From assembly GCA_018812925.1 (NCBI GenBank), contig JAHJCU010000004.1:370289-434288 (forward strand): DNA of 64,000 nt, written 5' to 3'. This stretch comes from Candidatus Omnitrophota bacterium. Its GTDB lineage: Bacteria; CAIJMQ01. The translations under genes and the position numbers were made by a program. Positions within the stretch are counted from its first letter, which is position 1. Each line of letters begins with the position of its first letter. The notes below the pieces were generated by a model that was not told where the DNA came from, ran no database searches, and was given only the letters and a program-made list of their open reading frames with translations. Positions 14,978 to 24,340 of the stretch are shown here, piece by piece.

Positions 14978-17900
14978 ATGCCTAAAAGAACAGATATACA
15001 TAAAATTTTGATTATAGGGTCGGGGCCGATAATTATAGGTCAGGCCTGTGAATTCGACTATTCCGGTTCTCAAGCGTGTAAAGCGCTACGAGAAGAGGGA
15101 TATCATACCGTTCTTATTAATAGTAATCCGGCTACAATCATGACAGACCCGGGAATGGCGGATAAAACTTATATCGAACCGCTTACTGTGGATATAGTAA
15201 CGGAGATAATAAAGAAAGAAAGACCTGATGCAATTCTTCCCACGCTGGGGGGACAAACAGGTTTGAATCTCGCATATTTCTTAATGAAAGAAGGGATACT
15301 TAAAAAATACGGTGTTGAATCAATAGGCGCAAACATAGAAGCGATATCAAGAGCCGAAGACAGGGATTTATTCAAAAAAGCGATGCAGGAAATAGGAATT
15401 AGCATGCCAAAAAGCGGTATTGCAACAAGCGTTGAAGAAGGGTTGAAAATCGGGCTTAAAATAGGATTCCCGTTGATTTTAAGACTGGCTTATTGCATGG
15501 GCGGAAGCGGCAGTTCTATCGCTTATAACAAAGAAGAATTGGAAGTATTCCTGGCAAAAGGGCTTGAAATAAGTCCTGTAGGACAGGTGCTTGTCGAGCA
15601 ATCGGTTGTGGGGTGGAAAGAAATAGAATTTGAAGTGATGAGAGACAGTGTTGATAATGTGATTATGATTACTTCAATGGAAAATATAGACCCCATGGGA
15701 GTGCATACGGGAGACAGTATTGTAGTCGCCCCTTCTCAAAGTTTAACCAAAGAGGAATACGCGCAATTTGTAAATTTATCCAAGAAGATTATAAGAAAAG
15801 TTGACATAACCGGCGGCGGGGCAAATATTCAGTTTGCCCAAAATCCCGAGAATGGAGATATCGTTATAATAGAAGTAAACCCGCGGCTATCAAGAAGTTC
15901 CGCGCTGGCTTCCAAAGCTACGGGATTTCCTATTGCAAGAGTAGCTACCAAACTTGCCATAGGGCTTACGCTTCCTGAAGTTTTAAACCAAATTACAGGC
16001 AAAACCACTTCGTTCTTTGAACCGACTGTTGATTATTGCGTATTTAAAATATGCAGGTTCACGTTTGAGAAATTTCCTCAAGCCGAAAAAACTTTAAACA
16101 CATCAATGAAAGCCGTAGGCGAAGCAATGTCCATAGGCAGAAATTTCAAGGAAGCGTTTCAAAAGGGAATAAGGTCTACTGAAACGGGAAGGTTCGGATT
16201 TGGGGCTGACGGAAAAGACAAAATATCGGATGAAATGTTAAAATCACCTTCAACAGATTTAATCGAATCAATAAAAGAAAAAATAAGAACCCCTAACGAC
16301 GAGCGGTTATTTAATATCAGATATGGGTTCAAAATGGGGCTTTCAATTGATGAGATATATGAACTTTCAAAAATCGACAAATGGTTTTTAGATAATATGA
16401 AACAACTTATAGGAATAGAAGAAGAGATGAAGCAATTCAGAGGACAGAAGTCAGAATCCAGAGGGCAGAAAACAGAAAACAAAAGACAGAAATCCGAAAT
16501 TACAATTCCTGTAAAACTACTTAAAAAAGCGAAGATGGATGGCTTTTCTGATATACAGATTGCACATCTTATTAATTCCACCGAGCAAAAAGTAAGAGCA
16601 TACAGAAAGAAAAATAACATAAAGGCGGTTTATAAATTGTTAGATACATGCGCGGGAGAATTTAAAGCAGAGCGACCGTATTATTATTCAACCTATGAAA
16701 CAAAAGACGAGAGTATTCCTACGGGGAAAAAGAAAGTCCTTATTTTGGGAGGAGGTCCCAATAGAATAGGTCAAGGCATAGAATTTGATTATTGCTGTGT
16801 TCATGCTTCATATGCTCTGCAGGAAGAAAATGTTGAAAGCATTATGGTCAACTGTAATCCTGAAACCGTTTCCACAGATTATGATACCTCAGACAAATTA
16901 TATTTTGAGCCCTTAACCGTTGAAGATGTATTAAATATTATTGATTTGGAAAAACCTGTGGGAATAATAGTCCAGTTTGGAGGACAGACGCCTCTTAATA
17001 TGTCGGTTCCGCTTTGGAAATTAGGAATTAATATTCTGGGGACAAGCCCTGATTCTATAGATAAAGCCGAAGACAGAAAAAGATTCCAACAGATAATCAA
17101 GAAGCTTAAAATTATCCAACCTGATAACGGAACAGCTAACAGCCTGGAAGAAGCCCAAAAAGTAGCAAATAAAATAGGTTATCCCGTAATTGTAAGACCA
17201 TCCTATGTACTCGGCGGTAGAGCGATGGAAATTGTTTATGATGATGAAGGGTTGGCTGATTTTATGGCAAAAGCCATAGAAGTATCTCCGGGACATCCAA
17301 TACTTGTTGATAAATTCCTTGAAGATGCGATAGAAGTGGATGTGGACGCGATAGCTGACGGGGAAAGATGCGTTATAGGCGGCATTATGGAACATATCGA
17401 GGAAGCGGGTATACATTCAGGTGACAGCGCAATGGTTATCCCGACTTATACGCTATCCAAAGAAATACTAAAAACAATAAAAGAAAATACGTATGCTCTG
17501 GCAAAGGAGTTGGAAGTAAAAGGATTATTAAATATTCAATACGCGGTGAAAGATAATGTTGTATATATTCTTGAAGTAAATCCGAGAGCTAGCAGGACCA
17601 TACCGTTTATAAGTAAAGTTATAGGAGTGCCTCTTGCTAATCTTGCAACAAAAATAATGTTGGGTAAAACGCTTAAAGATTTGGGATTCACCAAGGAAAA
17701 AGAAATCAACTGTGTTGCAGTAAAAGAATCAGTCTTCCCGTTTATACGCTTCCCGGGCGTAGATGCGGTGCTTGGTCCGGAAATGAGATCCACGGGAGAA
17801 GTTATGGGAATAGACTCAACATTCGGCGTTGCATACGCAAAAAGCCAGATAGCGGCAGGACAGAAATTACCTGTAAAGGGAAATGTGTTTATCAGCGTAA

Positions 17901-18289
17901 AAGATGCTGACAAGAAACGAATAGTCCCAATTGCTAAAAAACTTTATGAACTTGGGTTTAAAATCTTTGCAACTTCCGGAACAGCGGATATTATCAAGAA
18001 CAATGGCATAGAAGCCCAAACTCTTCCAAAGCTTCAGGAAGGTATAAGACCAAACATAATTGACCTCATCAAAGACAGCAAAATAGACCTGATGATAAAC
18101 ACTCCCGCAGGCAAAGCAACCAAAGAAGATGAGACAAAAATAAGGTCACACTCAATACTTTATAATGTGCCACTAATAACTACCATTGCCGGCGCACAAG
18201 CGTCCGTAAATGGGATAGAAAACCTGATTAAGAAACCTAAGTTAGACGTAAAATCTCTACAAGAATACCAGAAAGATATAAAAAGTTAA
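14978..18289 (+). CDS. carB: Carbamoyl phosphate synthase large subunit CarB with repeat-derived insert
   Basis: CarB makes carbamoyl phosphate from bicarbonate, ammonia and two ATP for pyrimidines and arginine. It is 1103 residues against about 1070 usually. Both ATP-grasp halves are present: [20 protein letters not shown] with NPATIMTDP at the N-terminus, and [20 protein letters not shown] with [10 protein letters not shown] from about residue 588. The C-terminal MGS-like domain (about 960-1090) contains [18 protein letters not shown]. The excess length is a tract near residues 487-508, [20 protein letters not shown], between the helix ending IEEEMK and the conserved [16 protein letters not shown]. 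It is encoded by a 7-nt repeat array. The insert lies in the oligomerisation domain, where length change may be tolerated. No frameshift was seen. Confidence 0.96.
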   Translation: MPKRTDIHKILIIGSGPIIIGQACEFDYSGSQACKALREEGYHTVLINSNPATIMTDPGMADKTYIEPLTVDIVTEIIKKERPDAILPTLGGQTGLNLAYFLMKEGILKKYGVESIGANIEAISRAEDRDLFKKAMQEIGISMPKSGIATSVEEGLKIGLKIGFPLILRLAYCMGGSGSSIAYNKEELEVFLAKGLEISPVGQVLVEQSVVGWKEIEFEVMRDSVDNVIMITSMENIDPMGVHTGDSIVVAPSQSLTKEEYAQFVNLSKKIIRKVDITGGGANIQFAQNPENGDIVIIEVNPRLSRSSALASKATGFPIARVATKLAIGLTLPEVLNQITGKTTSFFEPTVDYCVFKICRFTFEKFPQAEKTLNTSMKAVGEAMSIGRNFKEAFQKGIRSTETGRFGFGADGKDKISDEMLKSPSTDLIESIKEKIRTPNDERLFNIRYGFKMGLSIDEIYELSKIDKWFLDNMKQLIGIEEEMKQFRGQKSESRGQKTENKRQKSEITIPVKLLKKAKMDGFSDIQIAHLINSTEQKVRAYRKKNNIKAVYKLLDTCAGEFKAERPYYYSTYETKDESIPTGKKKVLILGGGPNRIGQGIEFDYCCVHASYALQEENVESIMVNCNPETVSTDYDTSDKLYFEPLTVEDVLNIIDLEKPVGIIVQFGGQTPLNMSVPLWKLGINILGTSPDSIDKAEDRKRFQQIIKKLKIIQPDNGTANSLEEAQKVANKIGYPVIVRPSYVLGGRAMEIVYDDEGLADFMAKAIEVSPGHPILVDKFLEDAIEVDVDAIADGERCVIGGIMEHIEEAGIHSGDSAMVIPTYTLSKEILKTIKENTYALAKELEVKGLLNIQYAVKDNVVYILEVNPRASRTIPFISKVIGVPLANLATKIMLGKTLKDLGFTKEKEINCVAVKESVFPFIRFPGVDAVLGPEMRSTGEVMGIDSTFGVAYAKSQIAAGQKLPVKGNVFISVKDADKKRIVPIAKKLYELGFKIFATSGTADIIKNNGIEAQTLPKLQEGIRPNIIDLIKDSKIDLMINTPAGKATKEDETKIRSHSILYNVPLITTIAGAQASVNGIENLIKKPKLDVKSLQEYQKDIKS
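16438..16500. repeat. R4 heptamer array inserted in frame in carB
   Basis: Nine 7-nt units of CAGAAGT/CAGAATC/CAGAGGG/CAGAAAA type run in the coding strand. The same unit family occurs between genes at 23299-23336 and 55999-56095. Because 63 nt is divisible by both 7 and 3, the array is frame-neutral. Confidence 0.85.
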
Positions 18290-18295
18290 CTCTAG

Positions 18296-18371
18296 CTGTA
18301 AGTTTTAAGCTATAAGCTGTAATAAATAAAATCAATGCGCTTAAAGCTTATGACTTATAGCTTAAAGCTAA
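18296..18371. repeat. R1 heptamer inverted repeat between carB and the second purF
   Basis: The left arm is AGCTGTAAGTTTTAAGCTAT and AAGCTGTAA. The spacer is AATAAAATCAATGCG. The right arm is CTTAAAGCTTATGACTTATA followed by GCTTAAAGCTAAGG. The last bases, AAGG, fall 9-12 nt before the next ATG and can serve as its ribosome binding site, so the repeat seems to be built into the 5' leader. Confidence 0.8.
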
Positions 18372-18379
18372 GGTAAACT

Positions 18380-19786
18380 ATGAGCGGAATTTTTGGTGTA
18401 ATTTCTAAAAAAAGCGATTGTGCCCAGGATTTATTTTATGGAACAGATTATCATTCCCATTTAGGCACACAATATGGCGGCATGGCAGTTCTCGGAAAAA
18501 AATTCACACGTCAAATACACGATTTAAGTCAAACCCAATTCAAATCTAAATTCTACGAAGATTACAAGAGAATAAAAGGGAATAAAGGAATCGGGGTTAT
18601 AAGTGACTTTGACGAACAGCCAATTTATTTGGAATCAAAATTCGGTCCTTTCTGCATAGTTACAAACGGACTTGTAGGAAACGCTAAAGCACTTATGAAG
18701 AAGTTTCTTAAAGAAGGCGGCTCTTTCAGTGAAGTAAGCAAGGGAGCAGTAAACATTAGCGAACTTGCGGCTAAGTTGATAAGTAAAGGAAATAATTTTG
18801 TGGACGGAATAGAAAAGATGTTTGATGTAATAGACGGTTCCTGTTCACTATTATTACTGAATAAAGAAGGTATCTACGCAGCAAGAGACCGACTCGGATA
18901 TACGCCTCTTGTAATAGGGAAAAAACAAGACGCTTGGGCAGTTACTACTGAAACAAGCGCTTTCCCTAATCTCGGATTTGAAATAACAAAACACTTAGAA
19001 CCGGGAGAAATAGTTCTAATCAATGAAAAGGGGATACTGAATAAAAAACCCGGGGGGAAGACAAACCAGATATGTTCTTTCTTGTGGATATATACGGGGT
19101 TTCCCGCATCAAGTTACGAAGGAATAAATGCAGAAATTACAAGGGAAAGATGCGGAAGAGCTTTAGCAAAAACTGATAAAGATATAGAGGTTGATATAGT
19201 TGCGGGAGTTCCGGATTCGGGCACTGCGCACGCAATAGGATATGCTATGGAATCGGGAAAACCGTACAGACGACCACTTGTTAAATATACCCCGGGATAT
19301 GGGCGAAGTTATACTCCTCCCTCACAACAGACCCGTGATTTAATAGCAAAAATGAAACTCGTTCCCATTAAAGAAATAATTAACGGCAATCGAATTGCAG
19401 TTTGCGAAGATTCTATAGTCAGAGGAACACAGCTTAAAAACTTTACCGTAAAAAAGCTTTGGGAGGGTGGGGCTAAAGAAATTCATGTAAGACCTGCATG
19501 CCCACCACTTATGTTCCCATGTAGATTTAATCTTTCTACACGCAGCATCAATGAACTTGCTGCCCGCAAAGCAATTAGAGCCATTGAAGGTAAAGATATC
19601 AATGATGTTTCGAAATATATGGACCACACTTCTAAAGAGTATAAAAAAATGATTGAATGGATAGCTAAGGATTTAGAAGTTACTACTTTAAGATATCAGA
19701 CTATAGAAAATATGGTAAAAGCTATCGGGCTTGATAAGGAAAAACTCTGCCTCTATTGCTGGACAGGGAAGGAAGCGAAAAAGTAA
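18380..19786 (+). CDS. PurF paralog lacking the glutaminase Cys
   Basis: This 468-residue protein is homologous to amidophosphoribosyltransferase over its full length. The N-terminus is MSGIFGVISKK, so Ser replaces the catalytic Cys2. The glutamine-binding GHxRYST motif is absent, and the GFGNG-type region reads FCIVTNGLVGNA. The family-specific stretch is DLFYGTDYHSHLGTQYGG. The phosphoribosyltransferase half looks intact: VAGVPDSGTAHAIGY, then [13 protein letters not shown] (PRPP loop), then PACPPLMFPC. Cys in ICSFLWIY, PCRFN and LCLYCWTG retain the Fe-S ligand pattern. It may use free ammonia with PRPP, or act as a regulatory or assembly partner of PurF1 at 1299. It follows carB and precedes glmS. 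Confidence 0.88.
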   Translation: MSGIFGVISKKSDCAQDLFYGTDYHSHLGTQYGGMAVLGKKFTRQIHDLSQTQFKSKFYEDYKRIKGNKGIGVISDFDEQPIYLESKFGPFCIVTNGLVGNAKALMKKFLKEGGSFSEVSKGAVNISELAAKLISKGNNFVDGIEKMFDVIDGSCSLLLLNKEGIYAARDRLGYTPLVIGKKQDAWAVTTETSAFPNLGFEITKHLEPGEIVLINEKGILNKKPGGKTNQICSFLWIYTGFPASSYEGINAEITRERCGRALAKTDKDIEVDIVAGVPDSGTAHAIGYAMESGKPYRRPLVKYTPGYGRSYTPPSQQTRDLIAKMKLVPIKEIINGNRIAVCEDSIVRGTQLKNFTVKKLWEGGAKEIHVRPACPPLMFPCRFNLSTRSINELAARKAIRAIEGKDINDVSKYMDHTSKEYKKMIEWIAKDLEVTTLRYQTIENMVKAIGLDKEKLCLYCWTGKEAKK

Positions 19787-19798
19787 ACAGAATTGAAA

Positions 19799-19880
19799 AG
19801 GGCTATAAGCTTTAAGCTATAAGTTGTAAGTAAACACTAATTTTAGAAATTTTAAACTTAAAGCTTAAGGCTTATAGCTG
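19799..19880. repeat. R1 heptamer inverted repeat upstream of glmS
   Basis: The left arm is AGGGCTATAAGCTTTAAGCT and ATAAGTTGTAAG. The spacer is AAACACTAATTTTAG. The right arm is CTTAAAGCTTAAGGCTTATA and GCTGAGG. The terminal GAGG lies 7-8 nt before the glmS ATG and serves as its ribosome binding site. No glmS ribozyme core was recognised in this leader. Confidence 0.8.
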
Positions 19881-19888
19881 AGGTAATT

Positions 19889-21766
19889 ATGTGCGGAATA
19901 GTAGGTTATATCGGTAAGAAAAATGTTGTACCGGTTATTTTAGAGGGATTAAAAAAACTTGAATATCGCGGCTACGATTCATCCGGCATAGCTGTAATAG
20001 ATAAGGGAAAAATTTCTGTTACAAAGTGCAAGGGAAGAATCGCCAATTTAGATAATATAGTCAAAAAGAAAAATCTCTTCGGCAATATCGGTTTGGGGCA
20101 TACCCGCTGGGCTACACACGGTGACCCGTCAGACAGAAATGCTCATCCACATACAGATGGTTCCGGAAAAATTGCGGTAGTTCACAACGGCATCGTAGAA
20201 AATTACGCATCTTTAAAAAAATTATTAATAGACGAAGGTCATAAATTCAAATCCGATACCGATACAGAGATATTCGCTCATCTAATACAAAAGTTCTATA
20301 AAGGGGATATTCTAAAAGCCGTTCAGGAAGCGCTTGTTTTAACAGAAGGGGCTTATGCTTTTGCTGTTATATGCGAAGACGAGCCGGATAAAATTGTAGC
20401 TGCCCGTTTGGGAAGCCCCTTAGTTATAGGAATAGGCAAGAAGGGTGAATATATCGTAGCCTCCGACCCGATTGCCATAGTTAAACACACAAGGAAAGTA
20501 ATATATTTAGATGACGAGGAAGTCGTATTGCTTCAACCTTCAGGTTACAGGATTACCGATAGACACAATGCCGAGGTGGAAAAAGAAACCGAAGAGATAA
20601 CCTGGTCCCTGGACAGAATCACAAAAGGCGGATTTCCTCATTATATGTTCAAGGAAATATTAGAACAGAGCCAGACCGTATATGATGCTATGCGCGGACG
20701 CATACTAAAAGAAGAAGCAAAAATTAAACTCGGCGGACTGGAATCTCATCTGAAATGGATCGATAAAAAAGACGGGAAAATAACGGGGTTAAAATGTCTT
20801 CTGAATGCAAAGAGAATAATAATACTTGGATGCGGAACATCCTGGCACGCGGCTCTTATCGGCGAATATATGTTTGAAAATATTATCGGCGTACCGGTAG
20901 AGGTGGAATATGCTTCAGAGGCAAGATACAGAAATTTTATAGTTGATAAAAATACCGTTGTTATAGGTATAAGTCAATCAGGAGAAACTCTTGACACACT
21001 GGCTGCACTGCGAGAAGCAAAAAAAAGAGGAGCTATTACCTTAGGGCTTGTTAACTCGGTAGGTTCAACAATTGCACGGGAAACTCACGGGGGAGTATAT
21101 CTACACGCAGGCCCTGAAATAGGAGTAGCTTCAACCAAAGCCTTTACCAGTCAGGTATGTGTATTGGCATTAATGGTGCTTTTGATGGGACAGGAGAAAA
21201 AGATAATAAACAAGAAAACTTCACATACTATCGTACACGCCCTTTTAAAAATTCCCGAACAGATAAAAGAAATACTGGAGCAAAGCGATGCTATCCTGAA
21301 CACAGCAAAACAATATGTCAATTTTAATAATTTTCTTTATTTAGGAAGAGGTTATAATTTCCCCATTGCCCTAGAAGGTGCGCTTAAATTGAAAGAAATC
21401 TCTTATATTCATGCCGAAGGCTATCCTGCGGCAGAAATGAAACACGGACCCATAGCGCTTATCGATAAAAATATGCCTGTAGTATTTGTTGCTACCGATA
21501 CCGAAGATCAGATATACCAAAAGATAATTTCCAATATCCAAGAGGTTAAATCCCGTAAAGGGCAAGTTATCGCCATCGCAAGTAAAGGTAATAAATCAAT
21601 AGGGGAAATTGCCGATTCGGTAATTACTGTTCCCAAAACTCTCGATTTTTTAACATCTCTTCTTACCGTTATACCTCTTCAACTATTTGCTTATCATATG
21701 GCAGTTTTGAGAGGATGCGATGTTGATAAACCCCGCAATCTTGCCAAAAGTGTAACTGTGGAGTAA
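19889..21766 (+). CDS. glmS: Glutamine--fructose-6-phosphate aminotransferase GlmS
   Basis: GlmS makes glucosamine-6-phosphate for peptidoglycan and lipid A. It is 625 residues. The class II glutaminase begins MCGIVGYIGKK with Cys as residue 2 and keeps EYRGYDSSGIA, GHTRWATHG and HNGIVENY. The two SIS isomerase domains follow: ILGCGTSWHAALIGEY, then GISQSGETLDTLAALREAK, with the second half around YLGRGYNFPIALEGALKLKE. The C-terminus DKPRNLAKSVTVE matches the conserved end that closes the active site. Unlike CarA and the PurF paralog next to it, its glutaminase is intact. The DUF1846 gene starts 4 nt after the stop. Confidence 0.97.
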   Translation: MCGIVGYIGKKNVVPVILEGLKKLEYRGYDSSGIAVIDKGKISVTKCKGRIANLDNIVKKKNLFGNIGLGHTRWATHGDPSDRNAHPHTDGSGKIAVVHNGIVENYASLKKLLIDEGHKFKSDTDTEIFAHLIQKFYKGDILKAVQEALVLTEGAYAFAVICEDEPDKIVAARLGSPLVIGIGKKGEYIVASDPIAIVKHTRKVIYLDDEEVVLLQPSGYRITDRHNAEVEKETEEITWSLDRITKGGFPHYMFKEILEQSQTVYDAMRGRILKEEAKIKLGGLESHLKWIDKKDGKITGLKCLLNAKRIIILGCGTSWHAALIGEYMFENIIGVPVEVEYASEARYRNFIVDKNTVVIGISQSGETLDTLAALREAKKRGAITLGLVNSVGSTIARETHGGVYLHAGPEIGVASTKAFTSQVCVLALMVLLMGQEKKIINKKTSHTIVHALLKIPEQIKEILEQSDAILNTAKQYVNFNNFLYLGRGYNFPIALEGALKLKEISYIHAEGYPAAEMKHGPIALIDKNMPVVFVATDTEDQIYQKIISNIQEVKSRKGQVIAIASKGNKSIGEIADSVITVPKTLDFLTSLLTVIPLQLFAYHMAVLRGCDVDKPRNLAKSVTVE

Positions 21767-21770
21767 ACCA

Positions 21771-23297
21771 ATGACAAAAATTATAAAAAAAGTTGGTTTT
21801 GACAATAACAAATATCTCCAAGAACAGAGTGAAGCCATTTTAGAGAGAATCAATATGTTTGAAGGCAAACTTTACTTGGAATTCGGCGGGAAACTTCTAT
21901 ATGATTATCATGCCGCCAGAGTCCTGCCGGGCTATGATCCCAATATTAAGGTGAAGCTTCTGAAAAAATTAAAAAACAAGATTGATATCATCTTATGCAT
22001 ATACGCCGGAGACATTGAAAAAGGTAGAATAAGAGGAGATTTCGGGATAACTTATGATGTAGATGCCTTAAAACTTATCGACGATTTAAGAAGTTACGGT
22101 CTGGATGTCATGGCGGTTGTGATAACGCGTTTTAACAACCAGCCCCAGGTAATTAATTTTAAAAAAAAATTAGAAGCACGCAATATAAAAGTTTATCTTC
22201 ATTCTGCCACTAAAGGATATCCTACAGATGTAGATACAATTGTAAGTGAAGAAGGATACGGCAAGAATTCCTATATAAAAACAAAGAATAGAATTATCGT
22301 GGTTACAGGTCCCGGTCCCGGCAGTGGCAAACTCGCAACTTGTCTTTCGCAGTTTTATCATGATTATAAAAAAGGGATAGAATCGGGATATGCAAAGTTT
22401 GAAACTTTTCCTATCTGGAACATACCTTTAAAACATCCTGTAAATCTTGCTTATGAAGCAGCTACAGCAGACCTCGGAGATATTAACTTAATTGACCCTT
22501 TTCACTTAAAAGCTTACAAAAAAACTGCTGTGAATTATAATCGTGATATAGAGGTTTTTCCCGTGCTTAGAAGCATACTTTCAAAAATAACAGAAGGACA
22601 TCTGCCGTATAAATCCCCGACTGATATGGGCGTAAGTCGAGCTGGGTTTGCCATAGTTGACGACAAGATAGTAAAAGAAGCTTCCAAACAGGAAGTAATA
22701 AGAAGATATTTCAGGCACAAATATGAGAATATTTTAGGCATATCCGACGAGAAGCCCGTAGAAAAAATAATGTTGCTTATGGAAGAGTTGGATATTAAGC
22801 CGGAAGATAGAAAAGCAGTTATTCCCGCAAGGCATGCCGTCTCGGGAGTAAGAAGAAAAACAAAAACAGTTCCCCAAATTAGTTGCGGCGCGGCAATAGA
22901 ATTAAAGAACGGCAAAATAATAACAGGGAAAAATTCTTCACTTATGAGTGCATCCGCAAGTTTAGTTCTTAATACTATAAAAGTGCTAGCTAGAATACCG
23001 GATAAAATTCATCTCTTATCTCCTAATGTATTAAAAAACATTGCGAATTTAAAGAAAGATATCCTAGGATTGAAACTAGATAATCTTGATCTGCAGGAAA
23101 CACTAATTACTTTGAGTATATCAGCGGCAACAAACCCAACGGCTGAAACAGCTATGGAAAAATTAAAAGAACTTTCCGGCTGCGAAGTTCATTTAACTCA
23201 TATTCCTCGACCGGGAGACGAAATGGGGCTTAGAAGGTTGAAAGTTAACCTTACCACTGACAGCATTTTCCCCACCAATAATTTGTATATGCTGTAA
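21771..23297 (+). CDS. DUF1846 domain protein
   Basis: This is a 508-residue protein of the DUF1846 family, conserved in anaerobes and Firmicutes and of unassigned function. It starts KKVGFDNNKYLQEQSEAILE, and the family segments LYLEFGGKLLYDYHAARVLP and RGDFGITYDVD follow. A glycine-rich loop, VVTGPGPGSGKLATCLSQF, resembles a nucleotide-binding site. APARHAVS-type IPARHAVSGVRRKTK comes later. The C-terminus has the conserved HLTHIPRPGDEMGLRRLKVN. It lies 4 nt downstream of glmS, so it is probably co-transcribed, possibly linking it to amino sugar metabolism. That link is positional only. Confidence 0.9.
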   Translation: MTKIIKKVGFDNNKYLQEQSEAILERINMFEGKLYLEFGGKLLYDYHAARVLPGYDPNIKVKLLKKLKNKIDIILCIYAGDIEKGRIRGDFGITYDVDALKLIDDLRSYGLDVMAVVITRFNNQPQVINFKKKLEARNIKVYLHSATKGYPTDVDTIVSEEGYGKNSYIKTKNRIIVVTGPGPGSGKLATCLSQFYHDYKKGIESGYAKFETFPIWNIPLKHPVNLAYEAATADLGDINLIDPFHLKAYKKTAVNYNRDIEVFPVLRSILSKITEGHLPYKSPTDMGVSRAGFAIVDDKIVKEASKQEVIRRYFRHKYENILGISDEKPVEKIMLLMEELDIKPEDRKAVIPARHAVSGVRRKTKTVPQISCGAAIELKNGKIITGKNSSLMSASASLVLNTIKVLARIPDKIHLLSPNVLKNIANLKKDILGLKLDNLDLQETLITLSISAATNPTAETAMEKLKELSGCEVHLTHIPRPGDEMGLRRLKVNLTTDSIFPTNNLYML

Positions 23298-23298
23298 T

Positions 23299-23472
23299 TT
23301 CCTAACCAGAAGACAGAGAACAGAAAAATACAAACTGGAAATACAATAGAAATATATTGCATCACTACAATGTATTTCTATCATATTTCTACGTATATCT
23401 ATATATATCCATTATATTTCGGTTATATTTCTATCTTATTTTTTAATTTTTCTGTTGTCTGTTGTCTGTCTT
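23299..23472. repeat. Composite R4/R6 heptamer inverted repeat
   Basis: The outer pair is R4: CCAGAAGACAGAGAACAG on the left (23304-23322) and TTTTTCTGTTGTCTGTTGTC on the right (to about 23472). The inner pair is R6: GGAAATACAATAGAAATATA on the left, and ATTTCTATCATATTTCTACG with further TATTTCGGTTATATTTCTAT on the right. The right outer arm is inside the 3' end of the GAF-ANTAR gene. Two repeat families are thus nested in one convergent junction. Confidence 0.75.
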
Positions 23473-24160
23473 TCACTTCATAACTGACAATAAGAGATTC
23501 TGCAATTTCTTTCATTTGTTTTCTTGTTTTCATCGAGTATTTTCTCATTAAATTGTATGCCGCATCCTCGCTTAAACCTTGTTCCTTCATAAGGATTCCT
23601 TTTGCCTTTTCAACTTTCTTGCGTGTTTGAAGCTCTTCTTTCATAACCTGAGTTTCAAATACAAGCCGTAGGTTATCTATTACAATAGCTGCCTGATTTG
23701 CTATCGATTCTAAAATGTTGATTTCCGATGGCGTAAACTCATGTTTTTGGGAAGTGTAAAAATTCAAGACACCGATTAGGGAACCCGTTGCATTAAGCGG
23801 CAAAGAAAGAAGCGAGCACAGTCCTTCAGCTTTTGCGATATCCTGGTTGATATAAAGAGGGTCTTTTCTTACGTCAGCAGAAATATACAGCTTATTTTCT
23901 TTGGCTACTTTCCCGGCTATGCCTTCGCCTAGTTTGATTGGGAGTTTTTTCAGATATTGTTTGCTGACCGATTGAGTCGCCTTGATGGAAAGTTCGCGTT
24001 TTTCGGCATCAAGAAGCATAAGAGAACAAATTTTAAATCCCATAGCCTCTGCAGTAAGCGTAACTATCAATTTTAAAATATCTTCCGTATATCTCTGCGA
24101 GGTTATAGCATAAGATATGCGGGAAAGAGCTTCTAACTGTTTTTCTAATTCTTTAGCCAT
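23423..24160 (-). CDS. GAF-ANTAR domain response protein
   Basis: This 245-residue protein has a GAF sensor domain (about 10-165: ISYAITSQRYTEDIL, KLGEGIAGKVAKENK, PLNATGSLIGVLNFY) and a C-terminal ANTAR domain (about 175-228: RKKVEKAKGILMKEQGLSED, then AYNLMRKYSMKTRKQMKEIA). ANTAR domains bind two-hexaloop RNA hairpins and act as antiterminators. A small ligand or redox signal on GAF probably controls this. The last 17 residues or so (VKDRQQTTEKLKNKIEI) are translated from repeat arrays. No obvious two-loop ANTAR target was found beside the gene. It is convergent with the DUF1846 gene. Confidence 0.9.
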   Translation of the reverse strand: MAKELEKQLEALSRISYAITSQRYTEDILKLIVTLTAEAMGFKICSLMLLDAEKRELSIKATQSVSKQYLKKLPIKLGEGIAGKVAKENKLYISADVRKDPLYINQDIAKAEGLCSLLSLPLNATGSLIGVLNFYTSQKHEFTPSEINILESIANQAAIVIDNLRLVFETQVMKEELQTRKKVEKAKGILMKEQGLSEDAAYNLMRKYSMKTRKQMKEIAESLIVSYEVKDRQQTTEKLKNKIEI

Positions 24161-24254
24161 AATTTAACGGTAATCTTATCATAGCGAAGGATTGCGTGTC
24201 TAAAATTAATCCTGATTTACGGTCACCATAAGACAACGGCGACCTATCTTTTAT

Positions 24255-24280
24255 CCCGTTAGAGAAAATTCTCTAACGGG
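24255..24280. repeat. Perfect palindrome CCCGTTAGAG-N6-CTCTAACGGG
   Basis: A 10-bp perfect stem around AAAATT lies in the 180-nt gap between the divergent GAF-ANTAR and nth genes. GTGAGCGGAGTTTGACGG follows directly. It is too far from either gene end to be a terminator and looks like another small palindromic element. Nothing else is recognised in the gap. Confidence 0.7.
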
Positions 24281-24340
24281 GTGAGCGGAGTTTGACGGTT
24301 TATATTTTAACCTATAAAATAGCTTGGGGAGTTTAAAAAA

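Noticed and set aside
19787-19888. glmS ribozyme
   Set aside because: The leader consists of heptamer repeats and the conserved ribozyme core was not found.
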